Shown here: positions 57,477 to 64,000 of the stretch, piece after piece | Layout of the letters: every line of letters starts with the position of its first letter | Position numbering within the stretch: position 1 is the first letter of the stretch | NCBI RefSeq assembly: GCF_015350795.1 | Contig: NZ_JADKSH010000002.1 | Coordinates: 678,822 to 742,821, forward strand | Length of the DNA stretch: 64,000 nt | Direction of reading: 5' to 3' | Origin: Microbacterium sp. VKM Ac-2870 | Lineage (GTDB): Bacteria > Actinomycetota > Actinomycetes > Actinomycetales > Microbacteriaceae | The notes under the pieces: generated by a model | Database searches by the model: none | Seen by the model: only the letters and a program-made list of their open reading frames with translations | What the model was told of the DNA's origin: nothing | Made by a program: the position numbers and the translations under genes

Positions 57477-58247
57477 GTGCCGTTCACCGTCTCGCACGCC
57501 GTCGTGGCGTTGCCGTTCGCGCGCACCCCGCTTCCGGCGGCGGCCATCGCCATCGGCGCGATGACCCCGGACCTTCCGCTGTTTCTTCGCGGAACGCCCC
57601 TGACATACCAGCTGACGCACACGAACCTCGTCGTCTCGACGCTCGTCGCGGCGTTGCTCCTCGTGCTCTGGTACGCCGTGTTGCGTCCCGCCGTGCGATC
57701 GCTGTCACCGTCGTGGCTGGCCGAGCGGCTACCGGTCGACTGGGACCGACAGGGAGTGCCGAGGTGGTGGTCGCGTCGTCCGGCGTGGCTGTCGTCGGTG
57801 CTCGTGCTGGTGTCGCTTCTGGCGGGCGTCGCCTCCCATATCGCCTGGGACGCCTTCACGCACGAAGGCAGATGGGGCACTCGGCTCTTCCCCGTGCTCG
57901 ATGAGCGCTGGGGGCCGCTCATGGGGCTCAAGTGGCTGCAGTACGGGTCCAGCGCGTTCGGTCTGATCGTCCTGGTGATCGCCGCGGTCGTGTGGCTGCG
58001 CCGCCGCACGCCCGCCGACGTCGAGACGGGCCTGGCGCCGATCGTCCGCCGGCTCTGGTGGGTGTCGCTGCCCGTCGTGCTCGTCGCGGCGTGGGTGATC
58101 GGCCTGCTCGTCTACGGACCGCTCACACCCACGTGGACCGCCGCGCATCTCGCCTACCGTGTGCTGCCGCCGGCCTGCGCCCTCTGGGGCGCGGCGACGC
58201 TGGTGCTGTGCATCGCCATCGTGGCCAACCGGCGCCGTCGCACGTGA
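57477..58247 (+). CDS. DUF4184 family membrane protein
   Basis: 256-residue protein opening PFTVSHAVVALPFARTPLPAAAIAIGAMTPDLPLF, the DUF4184 signature, followed by four to five membrane helices. ASHIAWDAFTHEGRWG holds conserved His and Asp residues that may bind metal, as in related membrane-bound hydrolases (YdjM/LexA-regulated type). GTG 57477 follows AAGGA, 28 bp after tyrS. Function is unknown. Confidence 0.82.
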   Translation: MPFTVSHAVVALPFARTPLPAAAIAIGAMTPDLPLFLRGTPLTYQLTHTNLVVSTLVAALLLVLWYAVLRPAVRSLSPSWLAERLPVDWDRQGVPRWWSRRPAWLSSVLVLVSLLAGVASHIAWDAFTHEGRWGTRLFPVLDERWGPLMGLKWLQYGSSAFGLIVLVIAAVVWLRRRTPADVETGLAPIVRRLWWVSLPVVLVAAWVIGLLVYGPLTPTWTAAHLAYRVLPPACALWGAATLVLCIAIVANRRRRT

Positions 58248-58285
58248 CGATCCCCGCATGACGGCGCCCGCGCCGCAGAGCGGTA

Positions 58286-58301
58286 ATGTGAACGTGCACA
58301 T
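58286..58301. promoter_or_regulatory. Operator at promoter of LacI regulator gene
   Basis: ATGTGAACGTGCACAT is a near-palindrome sharing ATGTGAACG at the left and CACAT at the right with the site before the sugar importer (59421). It overlaps a TAATGT -10 box (58284-58289). It lies upstream of the GTG start at 58318, which supports that start over ATG 58258. Confidence 0.7.
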
Positions 58302-58317
58302 CGAAGGCGAGGGCACC

Positions 58318-59355
58318 GTGTCGGCTGGCGAGGAAAAGGCGCGCAGCGCGAGCATCCGCGATGTCGCGCGTGCCGCTGACGTGTCCTACCAGACCGTCTC
58401 GCGGGTTCTCAACGATCACCCCTCGATCCGGCCGGAGACCAAGCAGCGGGTTCTCGATGCGATGGTGCAGCTGCGCTACCGGCCCAACCAGGCAGCGCGC
58501 GCCCTCGTGACCAGCCGGTCGCACACGCTGGGCGTCGTGCTCGGTTCGCGCGGCGAATACGGCCCCTCTTCCAGTCTGGCCGCGCTCGAAGACGCGGCAC
58601 GTGAGCGGGGCTATTGGGTCAACTCCGCGTATCTTCGCGACACGCGGCCGGAGACCATCGCTGCGGCCGTGGAGCATCTGCGCCGTCAGTCGGTGGAGGG
58701 GATCATCGTCCATGCACCTCAGGTGCGAGTGTTCGATGTGCTCGCCGAGCTGGACGTCGATATCCCGTACCTGGGCCTGCACAGCGCAGAGCGGGGCATC
58801 GCCGAGCGGGCAGACGACCAGGTGCGGGGCGCACGGTTGGCGACGGAGCATCTCATCTCTCTCGGGCACGCCGAGATCCTCCACGTCGCGGGGCCGCAGG
58901 ACTGGATCGAAGCGGAGAGTCGCATGCAGGGGTATCTGCATGCCCTCTCGGATGCCGACCTGCCCACACGGCCGCCCATCCTCGGCGACTGGACCGCCGA
59001 TTTTGGTTACCACGCGGCGGTCGAGCTGTCGCGGCGCCTCGATTTCACGGCGGTCTTCGTCGCCAACGACGCGATGGCCCTCGGCATGATCCACGGATTC
59101 CGCGATGTCGGGGTGGACGTTCCGGGACGGGTGAGCGTCGTCGGCTTCGACGACATCCCGCTCGCGGCTCACGGCTGGCCTCCGCTCACCACCGTGCACC
59201 AGCAGTTCGCCGGCCTCGGGGAGCGCGCGATGACGGCGCTGCTGCGCGCGATCGGTGCGCCCGACGTGCCGGAGGATGCCGCTCAGGGCATGAATGTGGA
59301 GCCGTCTCTCGTCGTCCGAGAGTCGTCTGCGCCGCCGGCATCACCGCGAAAGTGA
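58318..59355 (+). CDS. LacI-family transcriptional regulator of monosaccharide importer
   Basis: 345-residue repressor. HTH SIRDVARAADVSYQTVSRVLNDHPSIRPETKQRVLDAM (about residues 11-48), hinge YRPNQAARALVT, then the sugar-sensing domain (TLGVVLGSRGEYGPSSSLAALEDAARERGYWV ... VVGFDDIPLAAHGWPPLTTV). It probably controls itself and the importer that starts 132 bp downstream, through ATGTGAAC-type operators. Sensing a monosaccharide such as xylose, galactose or arabinose is inferred from the transporter class. Confidence 0.9.
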   Translation: MSAGEEKARSASIRDVARAADVSYQTVSRVLNDHPSIRPETKQRVLDAMVQLRYRPNQAARALVTSRSHTLGVVLGSRGEYGPSSSLAALEDAARERGYWVNSAYLRDTRPETIAAAVEHLRRQSVEGIIVHAPQVRVFDVLAELDVDIPYLGLHSAERGIAERADDQVRGARLATEHLISLGHAEILHVAGPQDWIEAESRMQGYLHALSDADLPTRPPILGDWTADFGYHAAVELSRRLDFTAVFVANDAMALGMIHGFRDVGVDVPGRVSVVGFDDIPLAAHGWPPLTTVHQQFAGLGERAMTALLRAIGAPDVPEDAAQGMNVEPSLVVRESSAPPASPRK

Positions 59356-59382
59356 CGCTTCGGTAACGGCCGTTTCGGGCGA

Positions 59383-59411
59383 TTGACAACGTCGCTCGGA
59401 AGGTGCACGAT
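59383..59411 (+). promoter_or_regulatory. Promoter of monosaccharide importer operon
   Basis: TTGACA (59383-59388) with a weak -10 CACGAT (59406-59411), spacer 17 bp, reads toward the ATPase gene. The operator at 59421-59436 lies directly downstream, where a bound repressor would block initiation or early elongation. Confidence 0.55.
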
Positions 59412-59420
59412 GTTCAAGCG

Positions 59421-59436
59421 ATGTGAACGGTCACAT
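59421..59436. promoter_or_regulatory. Operator upstream of monosaccharide importer operon
   Basis: ATGTGAACGGTCACAT is a 16-bp palindrome with a single asymmetric pair, placed about 10 bp after the -10. It matches the site at the regulator gene (58286) and is the expected target of the LacI protein encoded at 58318. Confidence 0.75.
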
Positions 59437-59487
59437 TGCACCCGATCAATGAAGAACGACGAGCCGACGACGAGGAGGTCGCGCACG

Positions 59488-61035
59488 ATGGCAGATGCAG
59501 TGCCGATCCTGGAGATGCGTTCCATCACCAAGGAGTTCCCGGGTGTGAAGGCGCTCAACAACGTGACGATCACCGTCGCGACGGGCGAAGTCCACGCGAT
59601 CTGCGGGGAGAACGGCGCCGGTAAGTCGACGCTGATGAAGGTCCTCTCCGGGGTCTATCCCTACGGCACCTACAGCGGTGAGATCTGGTACCGCGGCGAG
59701 ATCGTCCAGTTCCGCGACATCCGCGCCAGCGAGAACGCAGGCATCGCGATCATCCACCAGGAACTCGCGCTGATTCCCGAGCTCTCGGTTGCGGAGAACA
59801 TCTTCCTCGGCAACGAAATCCAGCGCGGTGGTGTCATCGACTGGGCTCAGGCGCGACAGCGGGCCGTCGAACTCCTCGCCCGTGTCGGCCTGCGCGACGA
59901 TCCCGACACGCAGGTCAAGCACCTCGGCGTCGGCAAGCAGCAGCTCGTCGAGATCGCGAAGGCCCTTGCGAAGGACGTCAAGCTCCTCATCCTCGACGAG
60001 CCGACGGCCGCGCTGAACGAGGACGACTCGCAGCACCTGCTCGATCTGATCCTCTCCTTGAAGGGCAAGGGGATCACGTCGATCATCATCAGCCACAAGC
60101 TCAATGAGATCGAGCAGATCGCCGACTCGATCACGATCATCCGCGACGGACGCACGGTCGAGACACTCAACGTCGCCTCCGGCGGCGTCGACGAAGACCG
60201 CATCATCCGTGGAATGGTCGGCCGGTCTCTGGAGAGCCGATTCCCCGACCGCACGCCGCACATCGGCGAGGTCTTCTTCGAGGTGCGCGACTGGACCGTG
60301 CGTCACCCGCAGATCCCCGAGCGCCTCGTCGCCAAGCACTCGAATCTCTACGTGCGCCGCGGCGAGATCGTCGGCATCGCCGGTCTGATGGGGGCGGGGC
60401 GCACCGAACTCGCGATGAGCCTGTTCGGGCGCTCGTACGGCACGTATGAGTCGGGCCAGATCCTCATCGACGGCAAGGAAGTGGCGATCAAGGACGTGCA
60501 GTCCGCGATCGACCACGGCATGGCCTACGTCAGCGAAGACCGCAAGGTGCTGGGCCTCAACCTGCTCGACACGATCAAGCGCTCGATCGTCGCCGCCAAG
60601 CTCAAGAAGATCGCCCCGCGCGGGGTCATCGACCCCTACGCCGAGAACGACGTCGCAGAGGACTACCGCAAGCGCCTTCGGATCAAGACGCCCAGCGTCG
60701 ATGTGGGTGTCTCGAAGCTCTCCGGCGGCAACCAGCAGAAGGTCGTCCTCGCCAAGTGGATGTTCACCGATCCCGAGCTGCTGATCTTGGACGAGCCGAC
60801 GCGCGGTATCGACGTGGGGGCGAAGTACGAGATCTACGCGATCATCCAGCAGCTTGCCGCACAGGGTAAGGGCGTGATCCTCATCTCCAGCGAACTGCCG
60901 GAGTTGCTGGGCATCTCCGACCGTATCTACACGATCTTCGAGGGCCAGATCACCGATGATCTGCCCGTCGCCGACGCAACCCCCGAGAACCTCATGCGCA
61001 GCATGACCTCCGCACGACAGAAAGCACAGCGATGA
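59488..61035 (+). CDS. mmsA: Multiple monosaccharide ABC transporter ATP-binding protein (MmsA/GguA type)
   Basis: 515-residue protein with two fused ATPase domains. First: Walker [10 protein letters not shown], degenerate signature [16 protein letters not shown], Walker [16 protein letters not shown]. Second: altered Walker [10 protein letters not shown], signature [14 protein letters not shown], Walker [16 protein letters not shown]. This asymmetry is typical of sugar importers such as XylG, RbsA and GguA, and the [17 protein letters not shown] start fits the GguA subgroup. ATG 59488 has GAGGAGG upstream. Overlaps the permease by ATGA. Confidence 0.9.
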   Translation: MADAVPILEMRSITKEFPGVKALNNVTITVATGEVHAICGENGAGKSTLMKVLSGVYPYGTYSGEIWYRGEIVQFRDIRASENAGIAIIHQELALIPELSVAENIFLGNEIQRGGVIDWAQARQRAVELLARVGLRDDPDTQVKHLGVGKQQLVEIAKALAKDVKLLILDEPTAALNEDDSQHLLDLILSLKGKGITSIIISHKLNEIEQIADSITIIRDGRTVETLNVASGGVDEDRIIRGMVGRSLESRFPDRTPHIGEVFFEVRDWTVRHPQIPERLVAKHSNLYVRRGEIVGIAGLMGAGRTELAMSLFGRSYGTYESGQILIDGKEVAIKDVQSAIDHGMAYVSEDRKVLGLNLLDTIKRSIVAAKLKKIAPRGVIDPYAENDVAEDYRKRLRIKTPSVDVGVSKLSGGNQQKVVLAKWMFTDPELLILDEPTRGIDVGAKYEIYAIIQQLAAQGKGVILISSELPELLGISDRIYTIFEGQITDDLPVADATPENLMRSMTSARQKAQR

Positions 61036-62375
61036 GCACCGAAACGGTTCCCACCAAGAGAAGCGGCGGCATCGCCGACATCAAGAAGATGTTCGGGGGG
61101 AGCACCTCCTCCCTGCGTCAGTTCGGCATCCTGGCCTCGCTGATCCTGATCATCGTGATCTTCCAGATCTGGACCGGCGGTACCACGCTGTCGCCGCAGA
61201 ACCTGATCAACGTGGTCAGTCAGCAGTCCTACATTCTGATCCTCGCGATCGGCATGGTGATGGTCATCATCATGGGGCACATCGACCTCTCCGTCGGCTC
61301 CGTCGCCGCCTTCGTGGGCATCATCGTCGCGCAGTCGATGAGCGAGTGGAATATGCCGTGGCCGGTCGCGATCCTCATCGGCCTGGTCGTTGGCGCACTC
61401 GTCGGCGCCTGGCAGGGCTTCTGGGTCGCCTACGTGGGCGTGCCGGCATTCATCGTGACGCTGGCCGGCATGCTGATCTTCCGCGGTGGCAACCAGTGGA
61501 TCGGACAGTCGACCACCACCCCTGTGCCGCCCGAGTACAGCTTCATCGGCTCGGGCTACCTTCCCGAGCTCCCGCTCGCGGTCGACTTCAACGTGCTCAC
61601 GATGCTCCTGGGTCTCGTCGGCGTGGCGTGGATCATCTACAACGAGTGGCGCCTGCGCCGCCAGCAGTCCGCGATCGGCGCCGACTCGGCTCCGGTGTGG
61701 GTGTCGATCCTCAAGGTCGTCATCCTCTCGGCCGCCATCCTCTGGGCGGCGTGGCTGTTCGCGACTGGTCGCCCCGGAACGAGCTTCCCGATCTCGGGCG
61801 TCATCCTGCTGGTGCTGGTGGTCATCTACTCCTTCCTCACCAACAACACCGTCTTCGGCCGCCACATCTACGCGGTCGGCGGCAACAGACTCGCGGCCGC
61901 CCTGTCCGGCATCAAGGATCGTCGCGTCGACTTCTTCGTCATGATGAACATGGCGGTGCTCGCGGCCATCGCCGGAATGATCTACGTCGGACGCGCCACG
62001 GCCTCCGGCCCTCAGGACGGCAACGGCTGGGAGCTCGACGCGATCGCAGCCGTCTTCATCGGCGGCGCGGCTGTCTCCGGCGGTATCGGCACCGTGATCG
62101 GCTCCATCATCGGCGGTCTGGTCATGGCATTCCTCAACAACGGATTGCAGCTCATCGGCGCTCAGGCCGACGCCATTCAGATCACGAAGGGCCTCGTGCT
62201 CCTTCTCGCGGTCGCCATCGACGTCATCAGCAAGCGACGCGGCGGCCCCTCCATCATCGGTCTGCTCACGCGTCGTCGTGACAAAGGCACCGAGATGACC
62301 ACAGACGTCCCTGCCGTCATTCCGACGTCGGGCACGAACGAGTCGAGCCAGCCGGCCGACCTTCCCAAGGGCTAG
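61032..62375 (+). CDS. mmsB: Multiple monosaccharide ABC transporter permease (MmsB/GguB type)
   Basis: 447-residue permease of the BPD_transp_2 family with about ten to eleven membrane helices. The family block [20 protein letters not shown] (about residues 76-95) and the C-terminal EAA-like loop [19 protein letters not shown] followed by [18 protein letters not shown] are clear. A soluble C-terminal tail of about 45 residues follows the last helix. It would form a homodimer. Confidence 0.9.
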   Translation: MSTETVPTKRSGGIADIKKMFGGSTSSLRQFGILASLILIIVIFQIWTGGTTLSPQNLINVVSQQSYILILAIGMVMVIIMGHIDLSVGSVAAFVGIIVAQSMSEWNMPWPVAILIGLVVGALVGAWQGFWVAYVGVPAFIVTLAGMLIFRGGNQWIGQSTTTPVPPEYSFIGSGYLPELPLAVDFNVLTMLLGLVGVAWIIYNEWRLRRQQSAIGADSAPVWVSILKVVILSAAILWAAWLFATGRPGTSFPISGVILLVLVVIYSFLTNNTVFGRHIYAVGGNRLAAALSGIKDRRVDFFVMMNMAVLAAIAGMIYVGRATASGPQDGNGWELDAIAAVFIGGAAVSGGIGTVIGSIIGGLVMAFLNNGLQLIGAQADAIQITKGLVLLLAVAIDVISKRRGGPSIIGLLTRRRDKGTEMTTDVPAVIPTSGTNESSQPADLPKG

Positions 62376-62423
62376 GTCCGCGGACCGACTCGCCTCACCC
62401 TCACCAGAGAAAGTGATGAATCA

Positions 62424-63545
62424 ATGAAGAGAATCGCTCTTGCAGCAGCCACCCTGGCCGCTGTCACGGCACTCGCGCTCACCGGCTGCTCGAGCTCCGG
62501 TCGCGGCGGCGATGCGTCTGCATCGCCCGGCGCTGCGGCGGGCTTCGCCGCAGACGCCACGATCGGCATCGCCCTTCCCGACAAGACGTCGGAGAACTGG
62601 GTGCTCGCCGGTGACCTGTTCGACAACGGCCTGAAGGCGGCCGGTTTCAAGGCGAACGTGCAGTACGCCCCGGCATCCAACACGGTCGCCGAGCAGCAGA
62701 ACCAGATCTCGTCGATGATCACCAATGGCGCGAAGGTCATCGTCATCGGTGCCAAGGACGGCAAGCAGCTCGGTACGCAGCTCCAGCAGGCTGCGGATGC
62801 CGGTGTCACGGTGATCGCGTACGACCGACTCATCGAGAACACGCCGAACGTCAACTTCTACGTCGCGTTCGACAACTTCAAGGTCGGCGAGCTGCAGGGC
62901 CAGGCTCTGCTCGACGGTCTGCAGAAGCGTTCGGGTCACGGCGCGCCGTGGAACATCGAACTGTTCTCCGGTTCGCCCGACGACGCCAACTCGGCGGTCT
63001 TCTTCAACGGCGCTATGAAGGTGCTGCAGCCGAAGATCGACGACGGCACGCTGAAGGTCGTGTCGGGTCAGACCGACATCCAGCAGACGGCCACCCAGGG
63101 CTGGAAGGCCGAGAACGCCCAGAGCCGGATGGACTCGTTGCTCACCGCCAACTACACCTCGGCGGCGATCGACGGCGTCCTTTCGCCGAACGACACCCTG
63201 GCGCGCGCCATCATCACCTCGGTGAAGCAGGCCGGCAAGAACATCTCGCAGTTCACCGTGACTGGTCAGGACTCTGAGGCGGAGTCGGTCAAGGCGATCA
63301 TGGCGGGGGAGCAGTACTCGACCATCAACAAGGACACGTCGCTGCTCGTCGCTCAGACGATCAAGATGATCCAGTCGCTCCAGAAGGGCGAGAGCCCCGA
63401 GGTCAACGACACGACGCAGTACAACAACGGCGTCAAGGTGGTCCCGGCCTACCTGCTGCCGCCGGTCATCGTCACCAAGGAGAACGCGGCTGAGGCGTAC
63501 GCCAACAGCCCCAAGCTCCTCGACATCGTGAAGGCCGCTCAGTAA
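62424..63545 (+). CDS. chvE: Multiple monosaccharide-binding lipoprotein (ChvE type)
   Basis: 373-residue Peripla_BP_4-type binding protein. Signal peptide with lipobox LTGC, Cys22 lipidated. TIGIALPDKTSENWVLAGDLF starts the mature fold; VIVIGAKDGKQLG, TVIAYDRLIENTPNVNFYVAFDNFKVGELQG (sugar-contact region) and TVTGQDSEAESVKAIMAGEQYSTINKDT are typical of ChvE/XylF. Broad monosaccharide binding (glucose, galactose, arabinose, xylose) is known for ChvE; the actual ligand is not determined. Confidence 0.9.
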   Translation: MKRIALAAATLAAVTALALTGCSSSGRGGDASASPGAAAGFAADATIGIALPDKTSENWVLAGDLFDNGLKAAGFKANVQYAPASNTVAEQQNQISSMITNGAKVIVIGAKDGKQLGTQLQQAADAGVTVIAYDRLIENTPNVNFYVAFDNFKVGELQGQALLDGLQKRSGHGAPWNIELFSGSPDDANSAVFFNGAMKVLQPKIDDGTLKVVSGQTDIQQTATQGWKAENAQSRMDSLLTANYTSAAIDGVLSPNDTLARAIITSVKQAGKNISQFTVTGQDSEAESVKAIMAGEQYSTINKDTSLLVAQTIKMIQSLQKGESPEVNDTTQYNNGVKVVPAYLLPPVIVTKENAAEAYANSPKLLDIVKAAQ

Positions 63546-63565
63546 GCGACTCTCACCCTCACGGC

Positions 63566-63591
63566 GGCCCTCGCTCCTCGGAGCGGGGGCC
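63566..63591 (+). terminator. Hairpin after monosaccharide importer operon
   Basis: GGCCCTCGCTC (63566-63576) pairs with GAGCGGGGGCC (63581-63591) over 11 bp including one T-G pair, with a CTCG loop. No T tract follows. It lies 21 bp after the chvE stop and separates the operon from the rRNA promoter; termination is likely but the site is not canonical. Confidence 0.6.
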
Positions 63592-63648
63592 GTCGTCGTG
63601 CATGCGGCGGGGGGAGCGGGCGCGACACGCCCGAGATGCGGGCGCGAT

Positions 63649-63677
63649 TTGCCGGGTCGGCGGGATCCGCGTAAGTT
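63649..63677 (+). promoter_or_regulatory. Predicted rRNA operon promoter
   Basis: TTGCCG (63649-63654), 17-bp spacer, TAAGTT (63672-63677). It is the only promoter-like pair seen in the 323-bp non-coding stretch before the rRNA antitermination element at the right edge. About 310 nt of leader would follow. Confidence 0.6.
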
Positions 63678-63846
63678 ATTACTTGTTCGCCCCACAGGGA
63701 AGAGCGAAGGGCCGGAAGGCCTCGCCCCCTCAAGTGGAGAACCGCCTCCCATCCCAAACCTCTCGGTAGAGAGAACAGGACTTCTGGTCTAGGATGGGAA
63801 CCTCCCTCCCCGATGTCGTCGTAAACGGCGCGGGGGAGCGAGTTTC

Positions 63847-63895
63847 GGTGAAGACACCTCACCGGCTTCTGAGAAGCCGGTTGCTTGTCTTCACC
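63847..63895 (+). promoter_or_regulatory. Nested stem in rRNA leader
   Basis: GGTGAAGACA (63847-63856) pairs exactly with TGTCTTCACC (63886-63895) and encloses ACCGGCTT/AAGCCGGT (63861-63881). The double stem is a candidate for RNase III processing or for the boxB-like part of the antitermination leader. Confidence 0.55.
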
Positions 63896-63976
63896 ACCAC
63901 AGCGAAGGACTTTCTTCGTGAATGAGAAGTTGCCCTGCGGGCGAGGCTGAGAGGCCGAGCAGTGGGAGCATCCGAT

Positions 63977-64000
63977 CCTTGAGAACTCAACAGCGTGCAC
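63977..64000 (+). promoter_or_regulatory. rRNA antitermination (boxA-type) element
   Basis: CCTTGAGAACTCAACAGCGT, followed by GCAC to the edge, closely matches the conserved actinobacterial rRNA leader element, known in mycobacteria as TTTGAGAACTCAATAGTGTG, where Nus factors assemble. It normally lies shortly before 16S rRNA (or in the 16S-23S spacer), so the 16S gene should start within the next few hundred bases. Confidence 0.8.

Larger units (their letters stand above)
63678..64000 (+). ncRNA. Leader of rRNA operon (16S gene expected past right edge)
   Basis: No protein-coding gene is supported here. The stretch holds TCCCATCC (63748-63755) complementary to GGATGGGA (63793-63800), a nested hairpin at 63847-63895, a GCCC-TGC-GGGC stem (63934-63944) and an antitermination-type element at its very end. 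This is the structure of a pre-16S leader with processing stems. The transcript class is inferred from the terminal element. Confidence 0.7.

Noticed and set aside
58258..58317. ATG 58258 as start of the LacI regulator
   Set aside because: It is upstream of the operator and -10 box (58284-58301), so it would not be in the transcript; GTG 58318 has GAGGG upstream.

Overview
The window is a GC-rich chromosomal segment of an actinobacterium, most likely Microbacteriaceae and close to Microbacterium. The evidence is the conserved actinobacterial order ftsK-pgsA-cinA-clgR-DUF3046-recA-recX, the miaB-miaA-dapF and hisC-hisB-hisH-hisA-sseB-infC-rpmI-rplT neighbourhoods, TCGAA-N6-TTCGA type SOS boxes, and TANNNT -10 boxes placed 6 to 9 nt before many start codons. 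No insertion sequence, phage gene, CRISPR array or tRNA was seen. Most of the window is core genome with metabolic inserts.

Layout. Bases 1-5394: DNA translocase, phospholipid synthesis, proteolysis regulator and the SOS recombinase operon. 5401-8302 (minus): iron-siderophore ABC importer behind a DtxR-like box. 8425-16047: tRNA modification (miaB, miaA), dapF, a small rRNA-type methyltransferase, hflX and an S9 peptidase. 16294-19601: metF-metE methionine synthesis behind a structured leader. 19660-20980: lexA and a divergent LysM gene sharing an SOS-type promoter. 21035-25013: histidine genes and sseB. 25051-27027: DUF1844 gene and infC-rpmI-rplT, with infC apparently starting at ATC. 27101-35088: SPOUT methyltransferase, glutamate-type ABC importer, pheST. 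35105-36235: a solitary AAA ATPase.

36310-43185 is the most novel-looking part. A LacI-family gene, a tandem double-HAD phosphatase gene, a Ugp-like carbohydrate importer and two adjacent paralogous 2H phosphoesterases lie in two transcription units. Three copies of one palindrome, CGGGAACGTTCCCG, sit at their promoters. I read this as one regulon for uptake and breakdown of a phosphorylated, perhaps cyclic-phosphodiester, compound. The function is inferred.

43245-46569: ABC-2 exporter and an epimerase-like gene. 46606-54750: argCJBDF, an acyltransferase-like membrane protein, and argH. argC is preceded by a short ORF ending in a run of Arg codons, and neither argR nor argG is in the cluster. 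54797-56045: SatD-family protein and its partner membrane protein. 56129-58247: tyrS and a DUF4184 membrane protein. 58318-63545: LacI regulator and the MmsA/MmsB/ChvE-type sugar importer, each unit preceded by an ATGTGAAC-type palindrome. 63649-64000: promoter, hairpins and antitermination element of an rRNA operon whose 16S gene should begin just past the right edge.
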